From Terrimonas ginsenosidimutans (lineage in GTDB: Bacteria > Bacteroidota > Bacteroidia > Chitinophagales > Chitinophagaceae): 64,000 nt of DNA. Location: NCBI RefSeq assembly GCF_022012415.1, contig NZ_JAKLTR010000011.1, forward strand, positions 124,001 through 188,000, given 5' to 3'. Below the pieces are notes generated by a model, which was not told the origin of the DNA, searched no databases, and was given only the letters and a program-made list of their open reading frames with translations. Position numbers and translations under genes: made by a program. Below, piece by piece: positions 43,727 to 53,736 of the stretch. The stretch's first letter is position 1; the number at the start of each line of letters is the position of its first letter.

Positions 43727-44173
43727 TTACTTTTTCTTAAGCAGGGTATCTGCCTTTGCGATCGAAGAAAGGATTGCTGCCGTTACCCGGTCTACTTTCA
43801 CCTTTTCGTCGGCAAGATATTTTTCACGTACCGGCTGATTGTCTATTGCAGAATCAAGATTAAACTCCGTCATCCAGGTATTCATTCCCACTTCAGCGTT
43901 ATAAAGATCTTTCGCCAGTGAATCCAACTTTGCGAGATAAGGGGCAGTTGCCAGCTTCGTTTTTGCCGGAAGCTTTTGTATGGAATCGATCATTCTTTTT
44001 GTGTCTGTCTGCAATTGCGTAAGCTTTCTTGATTTCGCCATCCCTACATTATGCCCGTCAAGCACCTCTTTCTGTAAGCTGTCAGCCAGCGATTTCTCCT
44101 GCGGCCCGGATTCATTTCCACAAGACATAAATACTAAAGAACAAAGAGCCGCGGCAAAGAATAAAACTTTCAT
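43727..44173 (-). CDS. Hypothetical coiled-coil lipoprotein
   Basis: The start is set at 44173 (MKVLFFAAALCSLVFMSC), which gives a clean lipoprotein signal with Cys18 and lies 21 bp after a TAGCTTTG element; the longer 44194 frame would run into that element. The mature ~130 residues are helical and charged, with heptad-like spacing (LQTDTKRMIDSIQKLPAKT, VKVDRVTAAILSSIAKADTLL). No family with a known function is recognised; similar small helical lipoproteins are common in Bacteroidota. It is divergent from paaZ. Confidence 0.7.
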   Translation of the reverse strand: MKVLFFAAALCSLVFMSCGNESGPQEKSLADSLQKEVLDGHNVGMAKSRKLTQLQTDTKRMIDSIQKLPAKTKLATAPYLAKLDSLAKDLYNAEVGMNTWMTEFNLDSAIDNQPVREKYLADEKVKVDRVTAAILSSIAKADTLLKKK

Positions 44174-44193
44174 AATGATCACAATTAAGGCCA

Positions 44194-44201
44194 CAAAGCT
44201 A
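44194..44201 (-). promoter_or_regulatory. -7 promoter element of the coiled-coil lipoprotein gene
   Basis: TAGCTTTG on the minus strand fits TAnnTTTG and lies 21 bp from the start at 44173. Confidence 0.5.
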
Positions 44202-44319
44202 GGGCTAAGCGGATAAAAGAGGATGTTGGGGGAAAGGAGTTTTTTAAATGGAAATTTAATTAACCTCTTTTTCCTCTTTGGAACTCTTAGCTTACTTTGC
44301 GGGACTAACGAGTGTTACT

Positions 44320-46374
44320 ATGAATACATTTAAAAATTATGTTACAGGGGCCTGGGTTACCGGCGATGGTGAGGGGCAGGCGCTCTATAATGCGGTGACC
44401 GGTGAGTTGCTGGGTGCGGCTTCTTCAAAAGGAATTGATTTTGCGTCAGTACTGGAGTATGGGCGTAAAGTGGGAAATCCTGCATTAAGAAGAATGACCT
44501 TTCATGAAAGGGGAAATATGCTGAAAGCATTAGCACTTCATCTGCAGAAGCATCTTGAAAAATTTTATGCGATCAGTTATCAGAGCGGGGCTACGAAAGC
44601 AGATAGCTGGATCGATATCGAAGGCGGGATCGGGAATCTATTCGCCAATGCGTCTCTCCGCCGGAAACTGCCGGACGAGCCGTTTTGCATAGATGGTGAA
44701 TCACACAATCTTGGCAGGCATAACAGCTTTATGGCAACACATATCCTGGTACCGAAAGAAGGGGTGGCGATACATATCAATGCCTTTAATTTTCCTGTGT
44801 GGGGAATGCTGGAAAAGATCGCCGTGAATCTGCTGGCCGGTGTGCCGGCGGTAGTGAAACCTGCGACTGTTACCTGTTATCTTACTGAAGCGGTAGTGCG
44901 GGAGATCATCGCTTCAGGGATCCTTCCTGAAGGTTCGCTGCAACTGATCTGTGGCAGTGCGGGCGATATGCTGGATCATGTGGGTTCGCAGGATGTGGTA
45001 ACATTCACTGGTAGTGCGGTAACCGGGTTGAAGCTGCGGTCGCATCCCGCGATCCTTGCGGAATCGGTTCCTTTCAACATGGAAGCGGATTCTCTCAACT
45101 GTATCGTACTGGGTGAGGATGTGATGCCGGGCCAGCCTGAGTGGGATATCTTTATTAAAGAGATCAGAAAGGAAATGACCGTGAAGGCAGGACAGAAATG
45201 TACCGCAGTCAGACGCATATTTGTGCCGGAGAGTAAAATGGAAGATGTATGGAAGGCGATCACGGCTTCTTTATCGCAAACGGTGATCGGAAATCCGTTG
45301 AATGAAAAGGTAAGGATGGGATCGCTCGCCGGGGAAACGCAACGGAAAGAAGTGAGAACGCAGGTGCAGAAGTTGCTTGCTTCTTCACAGCTCATTTATG
45401 GCTCACTTGAAGATGTATCGGTGATCGATGCAGACCCGCAGAAGGGTGCATTTATTTCTCCTTTATTACTGCTGAATGATCAGCCTTTTGTTCATTCGGC
45501 TCCGCATGAAGTAGAGGCTTTTGGCCCGGTAAGTACGATCATGCCGTATAAAGGAATGGAGGAGGCGATCGAGTTAAGTAAAAAGGGTAGGGGAAGTTTG
45601 TGCAGTTCAATTGTAACAGCCGACGAAAAAATTGCCCGCTCTTATGTACTGGGTGCGGCAACCTATCATGGCCGGATCCTGATATTAAATGAAGCCTGTG
45701 CGAAAGAATCTACGGGTCATGGTTCTCCGCTGCCCCTGCTTGTTCACGGTGGTCCCGGGCGCGCCGGTGGTGGCGAGGAAATGGGTGGGCTGCGCGGTGT
45801 TAAACACTATATGCAGCGGGTGGCGGTGCAGGGTTCGCCGGGTATGATCCGCGCGGTAACGAGCGTGCATCAGCCAAATGCTCCGGGGAAAGATCCCGGG
45901 CAGCATCCGTTCCGGAAATATTATGAAGAACTGGCGATCGGAGACCAGTTAGTCACGGAAAAAAGGCTGATCACGGCGGAGGATATTGATCGTTTCGCCG
46001 ATCTGAGCGGGGATCATTTCTATGCGCATTTGCAGGACACAGATTTTTCCGGTACTATGTTTGAAAAACAGGTAGCTCATGGGTATTTTATTATGAGCGC
46101 TGCCGCGGGATTGTTTGTGGACAGTTATGAAAAGAATCCCGTTCTGCTGAATTACGGCATTGATGAGCTAAGGTTCACAAAGCCGGTTTACGCGGGGACA
46201 TCTGTGTATGTGCGGTTCACCTGCAAGGAAAAGCTGCCACAGGACAAAAAAGAAGACACGGATATCGCAAAAGGCATTGTGAAATGGCTGGTGGAGATTT
46301 TTGATGAATCGGAGGAGCCGGTGGTTGGAATTGCTACCATATTGACGATGGTGGCAAGAAAGGATCTGTCGTAA
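44320..46374 (+). CDS. paaZ: Bifunctional oxepin-CoA hydrolase/aldehyde dehydrogenase PaaZ
   Basis: The start is ATG 44320 (MNTFKNYVTGAWV). The 684-residue fusion has an N-terminal aldehyde dehydrogenase domain (~1-520) with the general-base Glu in NMEADSLN and the catalytic Cys294 in GQKCTAVRR. A C-terminal MaoC-like (R)-hydratase domain (~530-680) has DRFADLSGDHFYAH and VAHGYFIMSAAAGLFVD. In phenylacetate degradation PaaZ opens the oxepin-CoA ring and oxidises the resulting aldehyde. The full domain set is intact. The paaABCDE epoxidase genes are not in the window. A crotonase follows 80 bp later and is probably a pathway partner. Confidence 0.93.
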   Translation: MNTFKNYVTGAWVTGDGEGQALYNAVTGELLGAASSKGIDFASVLEYGRKVGNPALRRMTFHERGNMLKALALHLQKHLEKFYAISYQSGATKADSWIDIEGGIGNLFANASLRRKLPDEPFCIDGESHNLGRHNSFMATHILVPKEGVAIHINAFNFPVWGMLEKIAVNLLAGVPAVVKPATVTCYLTEAVVREIIASGILPEGSLQLICGSAGDMLDHVGSQDVVTFTGSAVTGLKLRSHPAILAESVPFNMEADSLNCIVLGEDVMPGQPEWDIFIKEIRKEMTVKAGQKCTAVRRIFVPESKMEDVWKAITASLSQTVIGNPLNEKVRMGSLAGETQRKEVRTQVQKLLASSQLIYGSLEDVSVIDADPQKGAFISPLLLLNDQPFVHSAPHEVEAFGPVSTIMPYKGMEEAIELSKKGRGSLCSSIVTADEKIARSYVLGAATYHGRILILNEACAKESTGHGSPLPLLVHGGPGRAGGGEEMGGLRGVKHYMQRVAVQGSPGMIRAVTSVHQPNAPGKDPGQHPFRKYYEELAIGDQLVTEKRLITAEDIDRFADLSGDHFYAHLQDTDFSGTMFEKQVAHGYFIMSAAAGLFVDSYEKNPVLLNYGIDELRFTKPVYAGTSVYVRFTCKEKLPQDKKEDTDIAKGIVKWLVEIFDESEEPVVGIATILTMVARKDLS

Positions 46375-46454
46375 AACATGGTTAACTTACTATTGACAAA
46401 TACAAAATTTATTTTTAATATTTTTATTAAAACATTCTTGAAAACCCTCTTAAA

Positions 46455-47252
46455 ATGGATTTTATGAGCACAGGAGTAAAGGAAGCATATGTTAGAACGG
46501 AGTTACACAATGGAGTGGCAACAATCGAATTTTTTCATTCTCAGAGCAATGCGTTACCGGCACAGATCCTTGATGAACTGGCGCAGGCATTTCACAGTGC
46601 TGCGTTGGACAGCGAAGTGAAAGTGGTGTTGTTGCGGTCGGGTGGAGACAAGGCGTTTTGTGCCGGAGCCTCTTTCGATGAGCTGGCGGCGATAAAAACG
46701 GTGGAGGCCGGAACGGAGTTTTTCAGCGGCTTTGCGAAAGTGATCAATGCGATGCGTACCTGCCCCAAATTGATCATTGCGCGGGTTCATGGTAAATGCG
46801 TTGGCGGTGGCGTTGGATTAGTGGCAGCGGCAGACTATGCAATTGCGTGTGAAGATGCCGAAATAAAGCTAAGCGAACTATCTATTGGGATCGGCCCGTT
46901 CGTGGTGGGCCCGGCCGTGGAGAGGAAGATCGGTGTTTCTGCATTTTCTCAGCTGGCAATAGACGCGACCATGTGGCGGAATGGGGATTGGGCAAGAAGA
47001 AAAGGGCTTTTTGCGGAACTGCATCCGACTGTGGAAGGGATGGATGAGTCTATCGCGAGATTGACTTTCACGCTCGCTCATTCAAGTCCGGAAGCGATGC
47101 GCGAGATTAAAAAGATAAGCTGGAAGGATACAGATCACTGGGATAAGCTGTTGTTTGAAAGGGCGGCGATCAGCGGTCGGCTGCTTCTAAGCGAGTTTTC
47201 GGGAAAAGCTATTGAGACCATCCTTAAAAAACAGGCAACGAAAGCCGTATAG
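46455..47252 (+). CDS. Enoyl-CoA hydratase/isomerase family protein
   Basis: This 265-residue crotonase-fold enzyme has oxyanion-hole segments FCAGASFDEL and GKCVGGGVGLVAAADYAI and a KLSELSIGIGP block. The Glu of SEL sits at one of the two classical hydratase positions, but the other Glu (GGGCEL in hydratases) is Gly. This resembles the LiuC/AtuE-like or isomerase subgroups rather than classical PaaF. Next to paaZ, a role in phenylacetyl-CoA ring-product beta-oxidation is likely; branched-chain acyl-CoA breakdown is the alternative. The start is 46455 or ATG 46464. A perfect terminator follows. Confidence 0.85.
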   Translation: MDFMSTGVKEAYVRTELHNGVATIEFFHSQSNALPAQILDELAQAFHSAALDSEVKVVLLRSGGDKAFCAGASFDELAAIKTVEAGTEFFSGFAKVINAMRTCPKLIIARVHGKCVGGGVGLVAAADYAIACEDAEIKLSELSIGIGPFVVGPAVERKIGVSAFSQLAIDATMWRNGDWARRKGLFAELHPTVEGMDESIARLTFTLAHSSPEAMREIKKISWKDTDHWDKLLFERAAISGRLLLSEFSGKAIETILKKQATKAV

Positions 47253-47315
47253 TGATCGGTAAATAATTCTCTCGGAAACCCAACCATTAATTTATTCTGG
47301 TAGTATATAATTTGT

Positions 47316-47343
47316 CTGCCCGGCACACGCCGGGCAGTTTTTT
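47316..47343 (+). terminator. Intrinsic terminator after the crotonase gene
   Basis: CTGCCCGGC (47316-47324) and GCCGGGCAG (47329-47337) form a perfect 9-bp stem with an ACAC loop, followed by TTTTTT. It ends the paaZ-crotonase transcript. Confidence 0.93.
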
Positions 47344-47953
47344 AATGTCATGAACTGCATGACCCTATAACTCAATGAAATATGGTGATGTTTTGCTATT
47401 TGTTTTGACAGCATTTTTTCATAAGTAGAAACGATTAGAAAAGTTAATAAATGTGGAAATAAATCATCAAAATAGGGCAGGAAGCGGATCGGGGGCTGCT
47501 TTTTCTAATAACGAAAACCTTAATTTTGCCGGTGAAAATTTATAACCGGTTTAAGGGTTTTTGCGGATTAGGATTTTAAAGAAAGAAGGGATAATCAGGT
47601 AAGTGCACGGTTGTTTATTTTTTTCTTTAAAAGAAATGTAATTCATCTTGTTCTGCATCTAATGTGGGAAATGAGATTCGGTAAATACCTATGAACGATC
47701 CAATGGAGATTCAAATGAAATTATCATTCGGGATGCTGGCGGAAGCGAGTGAACAGAACTTGCCGGCTGTCCTACTCAAACTGTTGCCGGGCACATCAAT
47801 CTGCAATGATGTGAATGCACTGTCACCTACACCGCTGAACGCACATTTCTTTCGGACTCTGAAAAGTCATTTTCTAAATCAGCTCAATTTATTCACGCAA
47901 ATCAATTCAGCTTTCCATCTGCTGTAATCTTATAGCTCCGTAACAACAAGCAC
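47344..47953 (+). other. 610-bp AT-rich leader of the surface-glycan operon
   Basis: No supported gene was found. A 78-residue frame at 47691-47927 has no signal, domain or conserved pattern and is more likely untranslated leader. The stretch is AT-rich at 47390-47690 and should contain the promoter of the glycan operon. No clear TAnnTTTG element stood out. Confidence 0.5.
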
Positions 47954-50395
47954 ATGAACTTCAAAGGCTTTTTCCTGCTTCTTTTTTCCGTGATAAGTTT
48001 GAACCTGATGGCACAGGTGCCATCAGACATGAGTAATGTGAAAGCTTCACAAATATCAAACGCTCAGCTAAGGGAGTTTTTGAACCGGGCGAAATCTTCT
48101 GGTCTTTCGCAGGCTCAGCTTGAAGCAGAGTTTACCAGGAGAGGGCTTCCGGCGACTGAAATGGAGATTCTTCGTCAGCGGATCTCTGATATTGAAAGCG
48201 GTATAGAAACTGCCGATGAAACCACTTCTGTTGATTCTACAGGTGCTGATGGCACAAATATGCGGGCAAATACTAAACGCCAGGTGGCCAAAAGTAATAA
48301 CAGGCTCCTGGAAATTGTTGAAGACATAAACGATAAGAAGCCAAAGATCTTTGGTTCTGAGCTTTTCGCGAATGCAAACCTGAGTTTTGAACCAGATCTC
48401 CGGATGGCTACTCCGAAGAACTACACGATCGGGCCTGATGATGAATTATTGCTTAACATATATGGGTTGAACATTTCCCAACAAACATTGAAGGTAACTC
48501 CTGAAGGAACTGTCAATGTAAAATATGCCGGGGTTATCAATGTCAGCGGGTTGACCGTTGATGTTCTCACAACCATTCTGAAAAACCGTCTCACGAGATA
48601 TTATCCTGGTCTTTCTTCAGGACAAACAAAAATGCAGCTGACCCTTGGAAATATCCGTAGTATTCGCGTCATATTGATCGGAGCAATAAAACGGCCGGGG
48701 ACTTACTCGTTACCTTCTCTTGTTACGCTTTTTAATGCATTATATGCGAGTGGAGGGCCTGCTGAGAATGGATCTTTCAGAAATATCGAGCTGATCAGGA
48801 ACAACCAAGTGATTCAAACAGCAGACTTATATGACTTTTTGGTTCGCGGTAATCAATTGACAAATGTGCGGCTGGAAGACAACGATGTAATCCGTGTTCC
48901 GTTTGCAACCCTTCTTGTAACGCTTACAGGACAACTGAACCGCAGCGGTATTTTTGAATTGAAAGCTGATGAGAACCTTGATAAAGCGCTTGAATATGCT
49001 GGCGGGTTTAAAAGTTATGCATTCAGAGGACGTTTAACCGGTTCCAGAATTACGGGATATGAAAGAAGGATCGTTGATGTATCAGGAGATTCACTTGCTT
49101 ATTTCAAGCCGCATAACGGGGATGAATTTGTTGTTGATTCGGTCATCAACAGGTTTCAGAACAGGGTTCAGATCACCGGAGCGGTGTTTAAGCCGGGGTC
49201 TTATGCCCTGGAGAATGGGATGTCATTAAAACAGCTGATATCTAAAGCATATGGGTTACGTGAAGATGTTTATAATGGCAGAGCGATAGTGGTACGCAAG
49301 GGGCTGGATCTGGTGAAGGAATATATTTCGGTTGACCTGAAGGCGATTTTGAATGGGCGAGAGAATGGGCTGACTTTATTCAGGGAGGATAGTATTCACG
49401 TCGCATCCATTTTCGACCTGAGAGATACTGCAATTGTAACGATCAATGGAGCTGTTCGCAAGCCGGGTATTTTTCGCTTTGAGGAAGGCCTGACATTAAA
49501 GTCACTGATCATGAAAGCAGAAGGGTTTGCAGACGATGCTACCGGTACCGGGATAGAGATATCACGGAGGAAGCGTGATATAAACGTAAATGCAGCAGGC
49601 AGCGATATCGTTCAGATAATCAAAGTGAATGACACACTTGATCTTAGTAGTTCTGCTGCGGATATTACGTTAATGCCTTTTGATATCGTGGCGGTTAAAG
49701 AAAATCCTTTTTATCAGCCACAGATCAGCGTAAAAGTATCGGGTGAGGTGCTATCACCTTCGACCTATTCACTTCAAAGCCGTGAAGAGCGGCTTAGTTC
49801 ACTGATTAATCGCGCCGGCGGTTTGCTATATACCGCAAATATTGCGGGGGCAAAGTTGGTTAGACAGAAGAAAGATTTAGCGGATTCCGCAGATCTGAAG
49901 CGCCTTTTCCGCTCTCTCGAAAATGATTCTACGAAATCCGCTTCTGCATTTGAGATGAAAAAAGCTACTGATGTAGCAATCGACCTGGCTTACATTCTGA
50001 AACATCCGGGTAGTGCTGATGATATTACGCTGGAAGAAGGGGATGAGTTGATAGTACCTCGCATCAATAATACTGTGAGTATTGGTGGTGAAGTGTTCAA
50101 GCCGTTGGATATCATGTATGAGAAGGGAAAGTCGATGGATGATTATATCAGTGCGGCGGGGGGAAATACTCCATCAGGGAGTAAGAAGCGTGCATTTGTG
50201 ATATATGCGAATGGCAGCGCAGCGAAGATCAAGAAGCCGCTGGGTATTTTCAGGAGTTATCCGAAAATAACTCCGGGTGCAAGCATTTTTGTGCCGCAGA
50301 AACCGAAGAGAGAAGGGTTTGATGTCGGCAAGGCAGGCATTTTTATTTCGGCAATTACAGCCTTAATTACGGCCGCTACACTAATAACCCGATAG
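47954..50395 (+). CDS. Wza-like outer-membrane polysaccharide exporter with SLBB repeats
   Basis: This 813-residue protein has a signal peptide (MNFKGFFLLLFSVISLNLMAQ), a helical N-terminal region, then a Poly_export domain (YTIGPDDELLLNIYGLNISQ, ~155-235). Several SLBB domains follow (recurring patterns such as VRVILIGAIKRPGTYSLPS, VQITGAVFKPGSYALENG and VTINGAVRKPGIFRFEEG), and there is a hydrophobic segment near the C-terminus (GIFISAITALITAATLI). These proteins form the periplasm-spanning outer-membrane channel for capsule or O-antigen-type polysaccharide. It is the first gene of the glycan operon. The SLBB number is higher than in E. coli Wza, as usual in Bacteroidota. Confidence 0.92.
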   Translation: MNFKGFFLLLFSVISLNLMAQVPSDMSNVKASQISNAQLREFLNRAKSSGLSQAQLEAEFTRRGLPATEMEILRQRISDIESGIETADETTSVDSTGADGTNMRANTKRQVAKSNNRLLEIVEDINDKKPKIFGSELFANANLSFEPDLRMATPKNYTIGPDDELLLNIYGLNISQQTLKVTPEGTVNVKYAGVINVSGLTVDVLTTILKNRLTRYYPGLSSGQTKMQLTLGNIRSIRVILIGAIKRPGTYSLPSLVTLFNALYASGGPAENGSFRNIELIRNNQVIQTADLYDFLVRGNQLTNVRLEDNDVIRVPFATLLVTLTGQLNRSGIFELKADENLDKALEYAGGFKSYAFRGRLTGSRITGYERRIVDVSGDSLAYFKPHNGDEFVVDSVINRFQNRVQITGAVFKPGSYALENGMSLKQLISKAYGLREDVYNGRAIVVRKGLDLVKEYISVDLKAILNGRENGLTLFREDSIHVASIFDLRDTAIVTINGAVRKPGIFRFEEGLTLKSLIMKAEGFADDATGTGIEISRRKRDINVNAAGSDIVQIIKVNDTLDLSSSAADITLMPFDIVAVKENPFYQPQISVKVSGEVLSPSTYSLQSREERLSSLINRAGGLLYTANIAGAKLVRQKKDLADSADLKRLFRSLENDSTKSASAFEMKKATDVAIDLAYILKHPGSADDITLEEGDELIVPRINNTVSIGGEVFKPLDIMYEKGKSMDDYISAAGGNTPSGSKKRAFVIYANGSAAKIKKPLGIFRSYPKITPGASIFVPQKPKREGFDVGKAGIFISAITALITAATLITR

Positions 50396-50487
50396 GGTTG
50401 ACTTTATAGCAAGGATAGTGTGCTGATCTTTTGTGACTCAGGTGGCGAAGCCATATCCTGCCGGTAATGAAATTTAATAAATAATAA

Positions 50488-51540
50488 ATGGACAATACGG
50501 TTGAAAAGGAAATCCGGTTAAGTGATCTGTTCCGGCATATCAAACCTTTTCTGAGATTTTTCCTGTCACGCTTGCTCTTGATGCTTCTTGCAATCGCATT
50601 AGGCATAGGGTTAGGTCTAGTGTACTATTATAAACAAAAGCCCCGTTTCGAATCTGTCTGCACCTTCATGATAGAAGACAAGCAGCCATCAATGGGAGGA
50701 CTTGGCGGAATTGCCAGCCAATTCGGATTCGATCTCGGAGGCCTTAGCGGTGGTGGAAGCCTCTTCTCGGGGGAAAATATTTTTGAAATTCTTCGTTCAA
50801 AAAGAATCGTTAACAAAGTATTGTTATCGAAAGTTGATTCAGTTCAGCCTGCAGGTATGACACTGGCTGATCTTTATCTCACTTTTTCTGATGAAGGGAA
50901 GAAGATCAGAAAAAAGCCGCAGCTTGCTTCCGTCAATTTCAATAGCGTGGCATCTTCTCTCACTCCATTGCAGGATACTGTTCTAAATATTATTTATAAT
51001 AAGATAGTAAAAAAGAGCCTGATTGTTGACCGCGTAAGTAAAAGAGGAAACCTGACGAAGGTGCAGATCGATGCCTCAGACCGCAAATTTGCCATCCTGA
51101 TGTCTCAAAGAATTGTTGAAGAGGCAATGAGTCTTTATGTACATATTAAAGTCGGGAATGCAAAGATGAATATTTCGAGAATGCAAGTGCGTGCGGATTC
51201 TTTGCTGATGTTGTTGAATGGCAAATATTATTCCGCGGCAGTTGCGCAGACGCTTGATGCGAACCCTGGTATTGCCTCTTCCCGAGTGCCTGCGGAACTT
51301 GCCTTACGGGACCGGGGAGTGATATCGACGTTGTATTCGGAAGTGGTTAAGAATCTTGAGGCGAGTAAAATGTTGCTTTCTCAGCAAACTCCTGTTATAG
51401 AGATCATAGACTACCCAAGTATATCGACTGAAGACAACCTGGTATCGCCGGTGGTCACTTGCTTTATAGGTGTGTTTGCGCTGAGTTTTCTAGCCTTCGT
51501 TACAATCTTTGTTCAATACTTAATAAGATACAAACACTAA
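50488..51540 (+). CDS. Wzz-type polysaccharide chain-length/co-polymerase protein
   Basis: This 350-residue inner-membrane protein has two transmembrane helices (~31-52 and ~320-342) enclosing a large periplasmic helical domain, the layout of Wzz/PCP proteins. Gly-rich PSMGGLGGIASQFGFDLGG follows the first helix region. There is no cytoplasmic tyrosine-kinase domain, so it is the PCP-1-like form rather than a Wzc-like fusion. It is expected to set chain length and pair with the Wza-like exporter just upstream. The next gene, pseB, starts 13 bp later. Confidence 0.87.
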   Translation: MDNTVEKEIRLSDLFRHIKPFLRFFLSRLLLMLLAIALGIGLGLVYYYKQKPRFESVCTFMIEDKQPSMGGLGGIASQFGFDLGGLSGGGSLFSGENIFEILRSKRIVNKVLLSKVDSVQPAGMTLADLYLTFSDEGKKIRKKPQLASVNFNSVASSLTPLQDTVLNIIYNKIVKKSLIVDRVSKRGNLTKVQIDASDRKFAILMSQRIVEEAMSLYVHIKVGNAKMNISRMQVRADSLLMLLNGKYYSAAVAQTLDANPGIASSRVPAELALRDRGVISTLYSEVVKNLEASKMLLSQQTPVIEIIDYPSISTEDNLVSPVVTCFIGVFALSFLAFVTIFVQYLIRYKH

Positions 51541-51553
51541 ATTCAATAGAATA

Positions 51554-52570
51554 ATGAACCTGGATCATAAGACATTATTGATCACCGGAGGAACGGGCTC
51601 TTTCGGTAAGGCTTTTGCGAAATATGTTTTAACAAAATGGCCGAATATCAAGCGGTTGGTAATTTATTCACGCGATGAACAAAAGCAGTTTCAGATGGCT
51701 TTTGAATTTCCGATACAAAAGTATCCGCAGATACGCTTTTTGATCGGGGACGTTCGGGATCTTGACCGTTTAAAAAGAGCATGCCACGGGATAGATTATA
51801 TCATTCATGCCGCGGCAATGAAGCATGTCCATATTGCTGAATACAACCCTGATGAATGCGTGAAAACCAATATCGGTGGCGCGGAAAATGTTATCAGAGC
51901 TGCGCTTGAAGCAGGTGTGGAAAAGGTCGTGGCGCTTTCAACAGACAAAGCTTGTGCGCCAATCAATTTGTATGGTGCTACAAAACTGGCTTCGGACAAA
52001 TTATTTATAGCTGCAAACAATATAAAGGGGGATAAAAAACTTACCTTCTCAGTGGTCCGCTATGGAAATGTGATGGGCTCAAACGGGTCTGTAATGCCAT
52101 TCTTTATGAAAAAGGCAAAAGAAGGCTTGATCCCGATCACTGATCCGCATATGACCCGTTTCAATATTTCCCTGAAAGAAGGTGTGGAAATGGTACTTCA
52201 TGCGCTGGAAACGGCATGGGGAGGAGAATTGTTCGTGCCAAAAATTCCTTCCTATAAGATTATGGATGTTGCGAGAGCGATTGCTCCAAACGCAGAATAC
52301 AAAGTGATTGGTATCAGGCCGGGTGAAAAGATACATGAAGAGATGATCACTTCTTCCGATTCATTTGTGACATATGACCTTGGTAAGTATTATGCGATTC
52401 TTCCCCAGTTGCCAATCTGGGATCTTTCGGATTTTCTTGCTCATTTCAAGGCGACAAAAGTAGAGAATGGGTTTTTCTATAACTCTGGGACCAATACAGA
52501 ATGGTTAGATGTGGAATCTATCCGAAATCTTATAAATGAACATATCGACGATCAATACCAATTTAACTGA
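51554..52570 (+). CDS. pseB: UDP-GlcNAc 4,6-dehydratase (inverting), PseB
   Basis: This 338-residue SDR enzyme has the NAD(P)-binding GGTGSFGKAF (11-20), the catalytic Tyr140/Lys144 in LYGATKLASD, and STDKACAPIN, all matching PseB/FlaA1. It converts UDP-GlcNAc to UDP-2-acetamido-2,6-dideoxy-beta-L-arabino-4-hexulose, the first pseudaminic acid step. It is followed by PseC 14 bp later and the rest of the pathway, which supports this over a general dehydratase role. It is cytosolic. Confidence 0.95.
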   Translation: MNLDHKTLLITGGTGSFGKAFAKYVLTKWPNIKRLVIYSRDEQKQFQMAFEFPIQKYPQIRFLIGDVRDLDRLKRACHGIDYIIHAAAMKHVHIAEYNPDECVKTNIGGAENVIRAALEAGVEKVVALSTDKACAPINLYGATKLASDKLFIAANNIKGDKKLTFSVVRYGNVMGSNGSVMPFFMKKAKEGLIPITDPHMTRFNISLKEGVEMVLHALETAWGGELFVPKIPSYKIMDVARAIAPNAEYKVIGIRPGEKIHEEMITSSDSFVTYDLGKYYAILPQLPIWDLSDFLAHFKATKVENGFFYNSGTNTEWLDVESIRNLINEHIDDQYQFN

Positions 52571-52584
52571 TAGCCTTTTATACA

Positions 52585-53736
52585 ATGAAACCAATTCCTT
52601 ACGGCCGGCAGCACATTACGGAGGAAGACCTTGCTGCAGTTGTCAATGCCCTGAAATCTGATTTTTTGACACAAGGCCCGGCCATTCCCGAGTTCGAGGC
52701 AGCATTTGCGGCCTATATAGGATGTAAGTTTGCTGTTGCTGTTAACAATGGAACCGCTGCCCTTCATCTTGCCGCACTTGCGATTGGAGTGAATGAGAAC
52801 AGCCATGTCATCACAACACCTGTCACCTTTGCTGCTTCTGCGAACTGTGTCAGATACTGCGGAGGAAAAGTTTCCTTTGTGGATATTGATTCAGAGACCG
52901 CACTGATGGATATCGATAAGCTGGAAGCTCTGTTAAAAGCTTCGCCCAGGGGAACGTATAGTGGCATCATTCCCGTTGACTTTGCAGGATATCCCATCAA
53001 TGCAGAACAGTTCAGAGCCCTGGCAGACGAATACGGTTTATGGATCATTGAGGACGCCTGTCACGCCCCCGGCGCCTTTTTTATAGATAAGAACGGCGAA
53101 AAGCAGATCAGTGGTAACGGAAGGTTCTCTGAAATGGCTATATATTCTTTTCATCCTGTAAAGCATATCGCCTGTGGTGAAGGTGGGATGATCACTACCA
53201 ATGATGAAGAATTGTACAAAAAACTTCAGTTGTTGCGTACACATGGTATCACAAAAGATCCCAGCATCATGGAGGAGAATGACGGAGGTTGGTATTATGA
53301 AATGGTGGATCTTGGGTATAACTACAGGCTCACCGATTTTCAGGCGGCGCTTGGGTCTTCACAACTGAAAAGGGCGGATAACGGCCTGGCAGCAAGAAAG
53401 GCGATTGCCAAAAAATATGATGCAGCGTTTGCCGGTACAACGATACGGCCGTTACAGCCTCATCCACAGGATGGGCATGCCTATCATTTGTATGTGATCA
53501 GGGTAGATGATAGAAAAGGATTGTACGACCATCTCAGGCGCAAAGACATATTTGCGCAGGTTCACTATATCCCAGTGCATACATTGCCTTACTATCAATC
53601 ACTGGGATTCAAACAGGGAGATTTTCCAGTGGCTGAGAAATATTACAGCCAGTGTCTCAGCCTGCCAATGTATCCGACGCTGACACATGAAGAACAGGAA
53701 TTTGTTATCAATGAGGTAAAATCTTTCGGGAAATGA
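52585..53736 (+). CDS. pseC: UDP-4-amino-sugar transaminase PseC
   Basis: This 383-residue PLP aminotransferase of the DegT/DnrJ/EryC1 family has the active-site Lys193 in FHPVKHIACGEGG and conserved IEDACHAPGAF and NYRLTDFQAALG. It aminates the PseB product at C4. The N-terminus PYGRQHITEEDLAAV matches PseC-type proteins. The end overlaps the next gene by 4 bp. It is the second step of the CMP-pseudaminic acid route. Confidence 0.95.
   Translation: MKPIPYGRQHITEEDLAAVVNALKSDFLTQGPAIPEFEAAFAAYIGCKFAVAVNNGTAALHLAALAIGVNENSHVITTPVTFAASANCVRYCGGKVSFVDIDSETALMDIDKLEALLKASPRGTYSGIIPVDFAGYPINAEQFRALADEYGLWIIEDACHAPGAFFIDKNGEKQISGNGRFSEMAIYSFHPVKHIACGEGGMITTNDEELYKKLQLLRTHGITKDPSIMEENDGGWYYEMVDLGYNYRLTDFQAALGSSQLKRADNGLAARKAIAKKYDAAFAGTTIRPLQPHPQDGHAYHLYVIRVDDRKGLYDHLRRKDIFAQVHYIPVHTLPYYQSLGFKQGDFPVAEKYYSQCLSLPMYPTLTHEEQEFVINEVKSFGK

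Noticed and set aside
47691-47927. 78-residue frame before the Wza-like gene
   Set aside because: No signal, domain or conserved pattern; it lies in an AT-rich leader.
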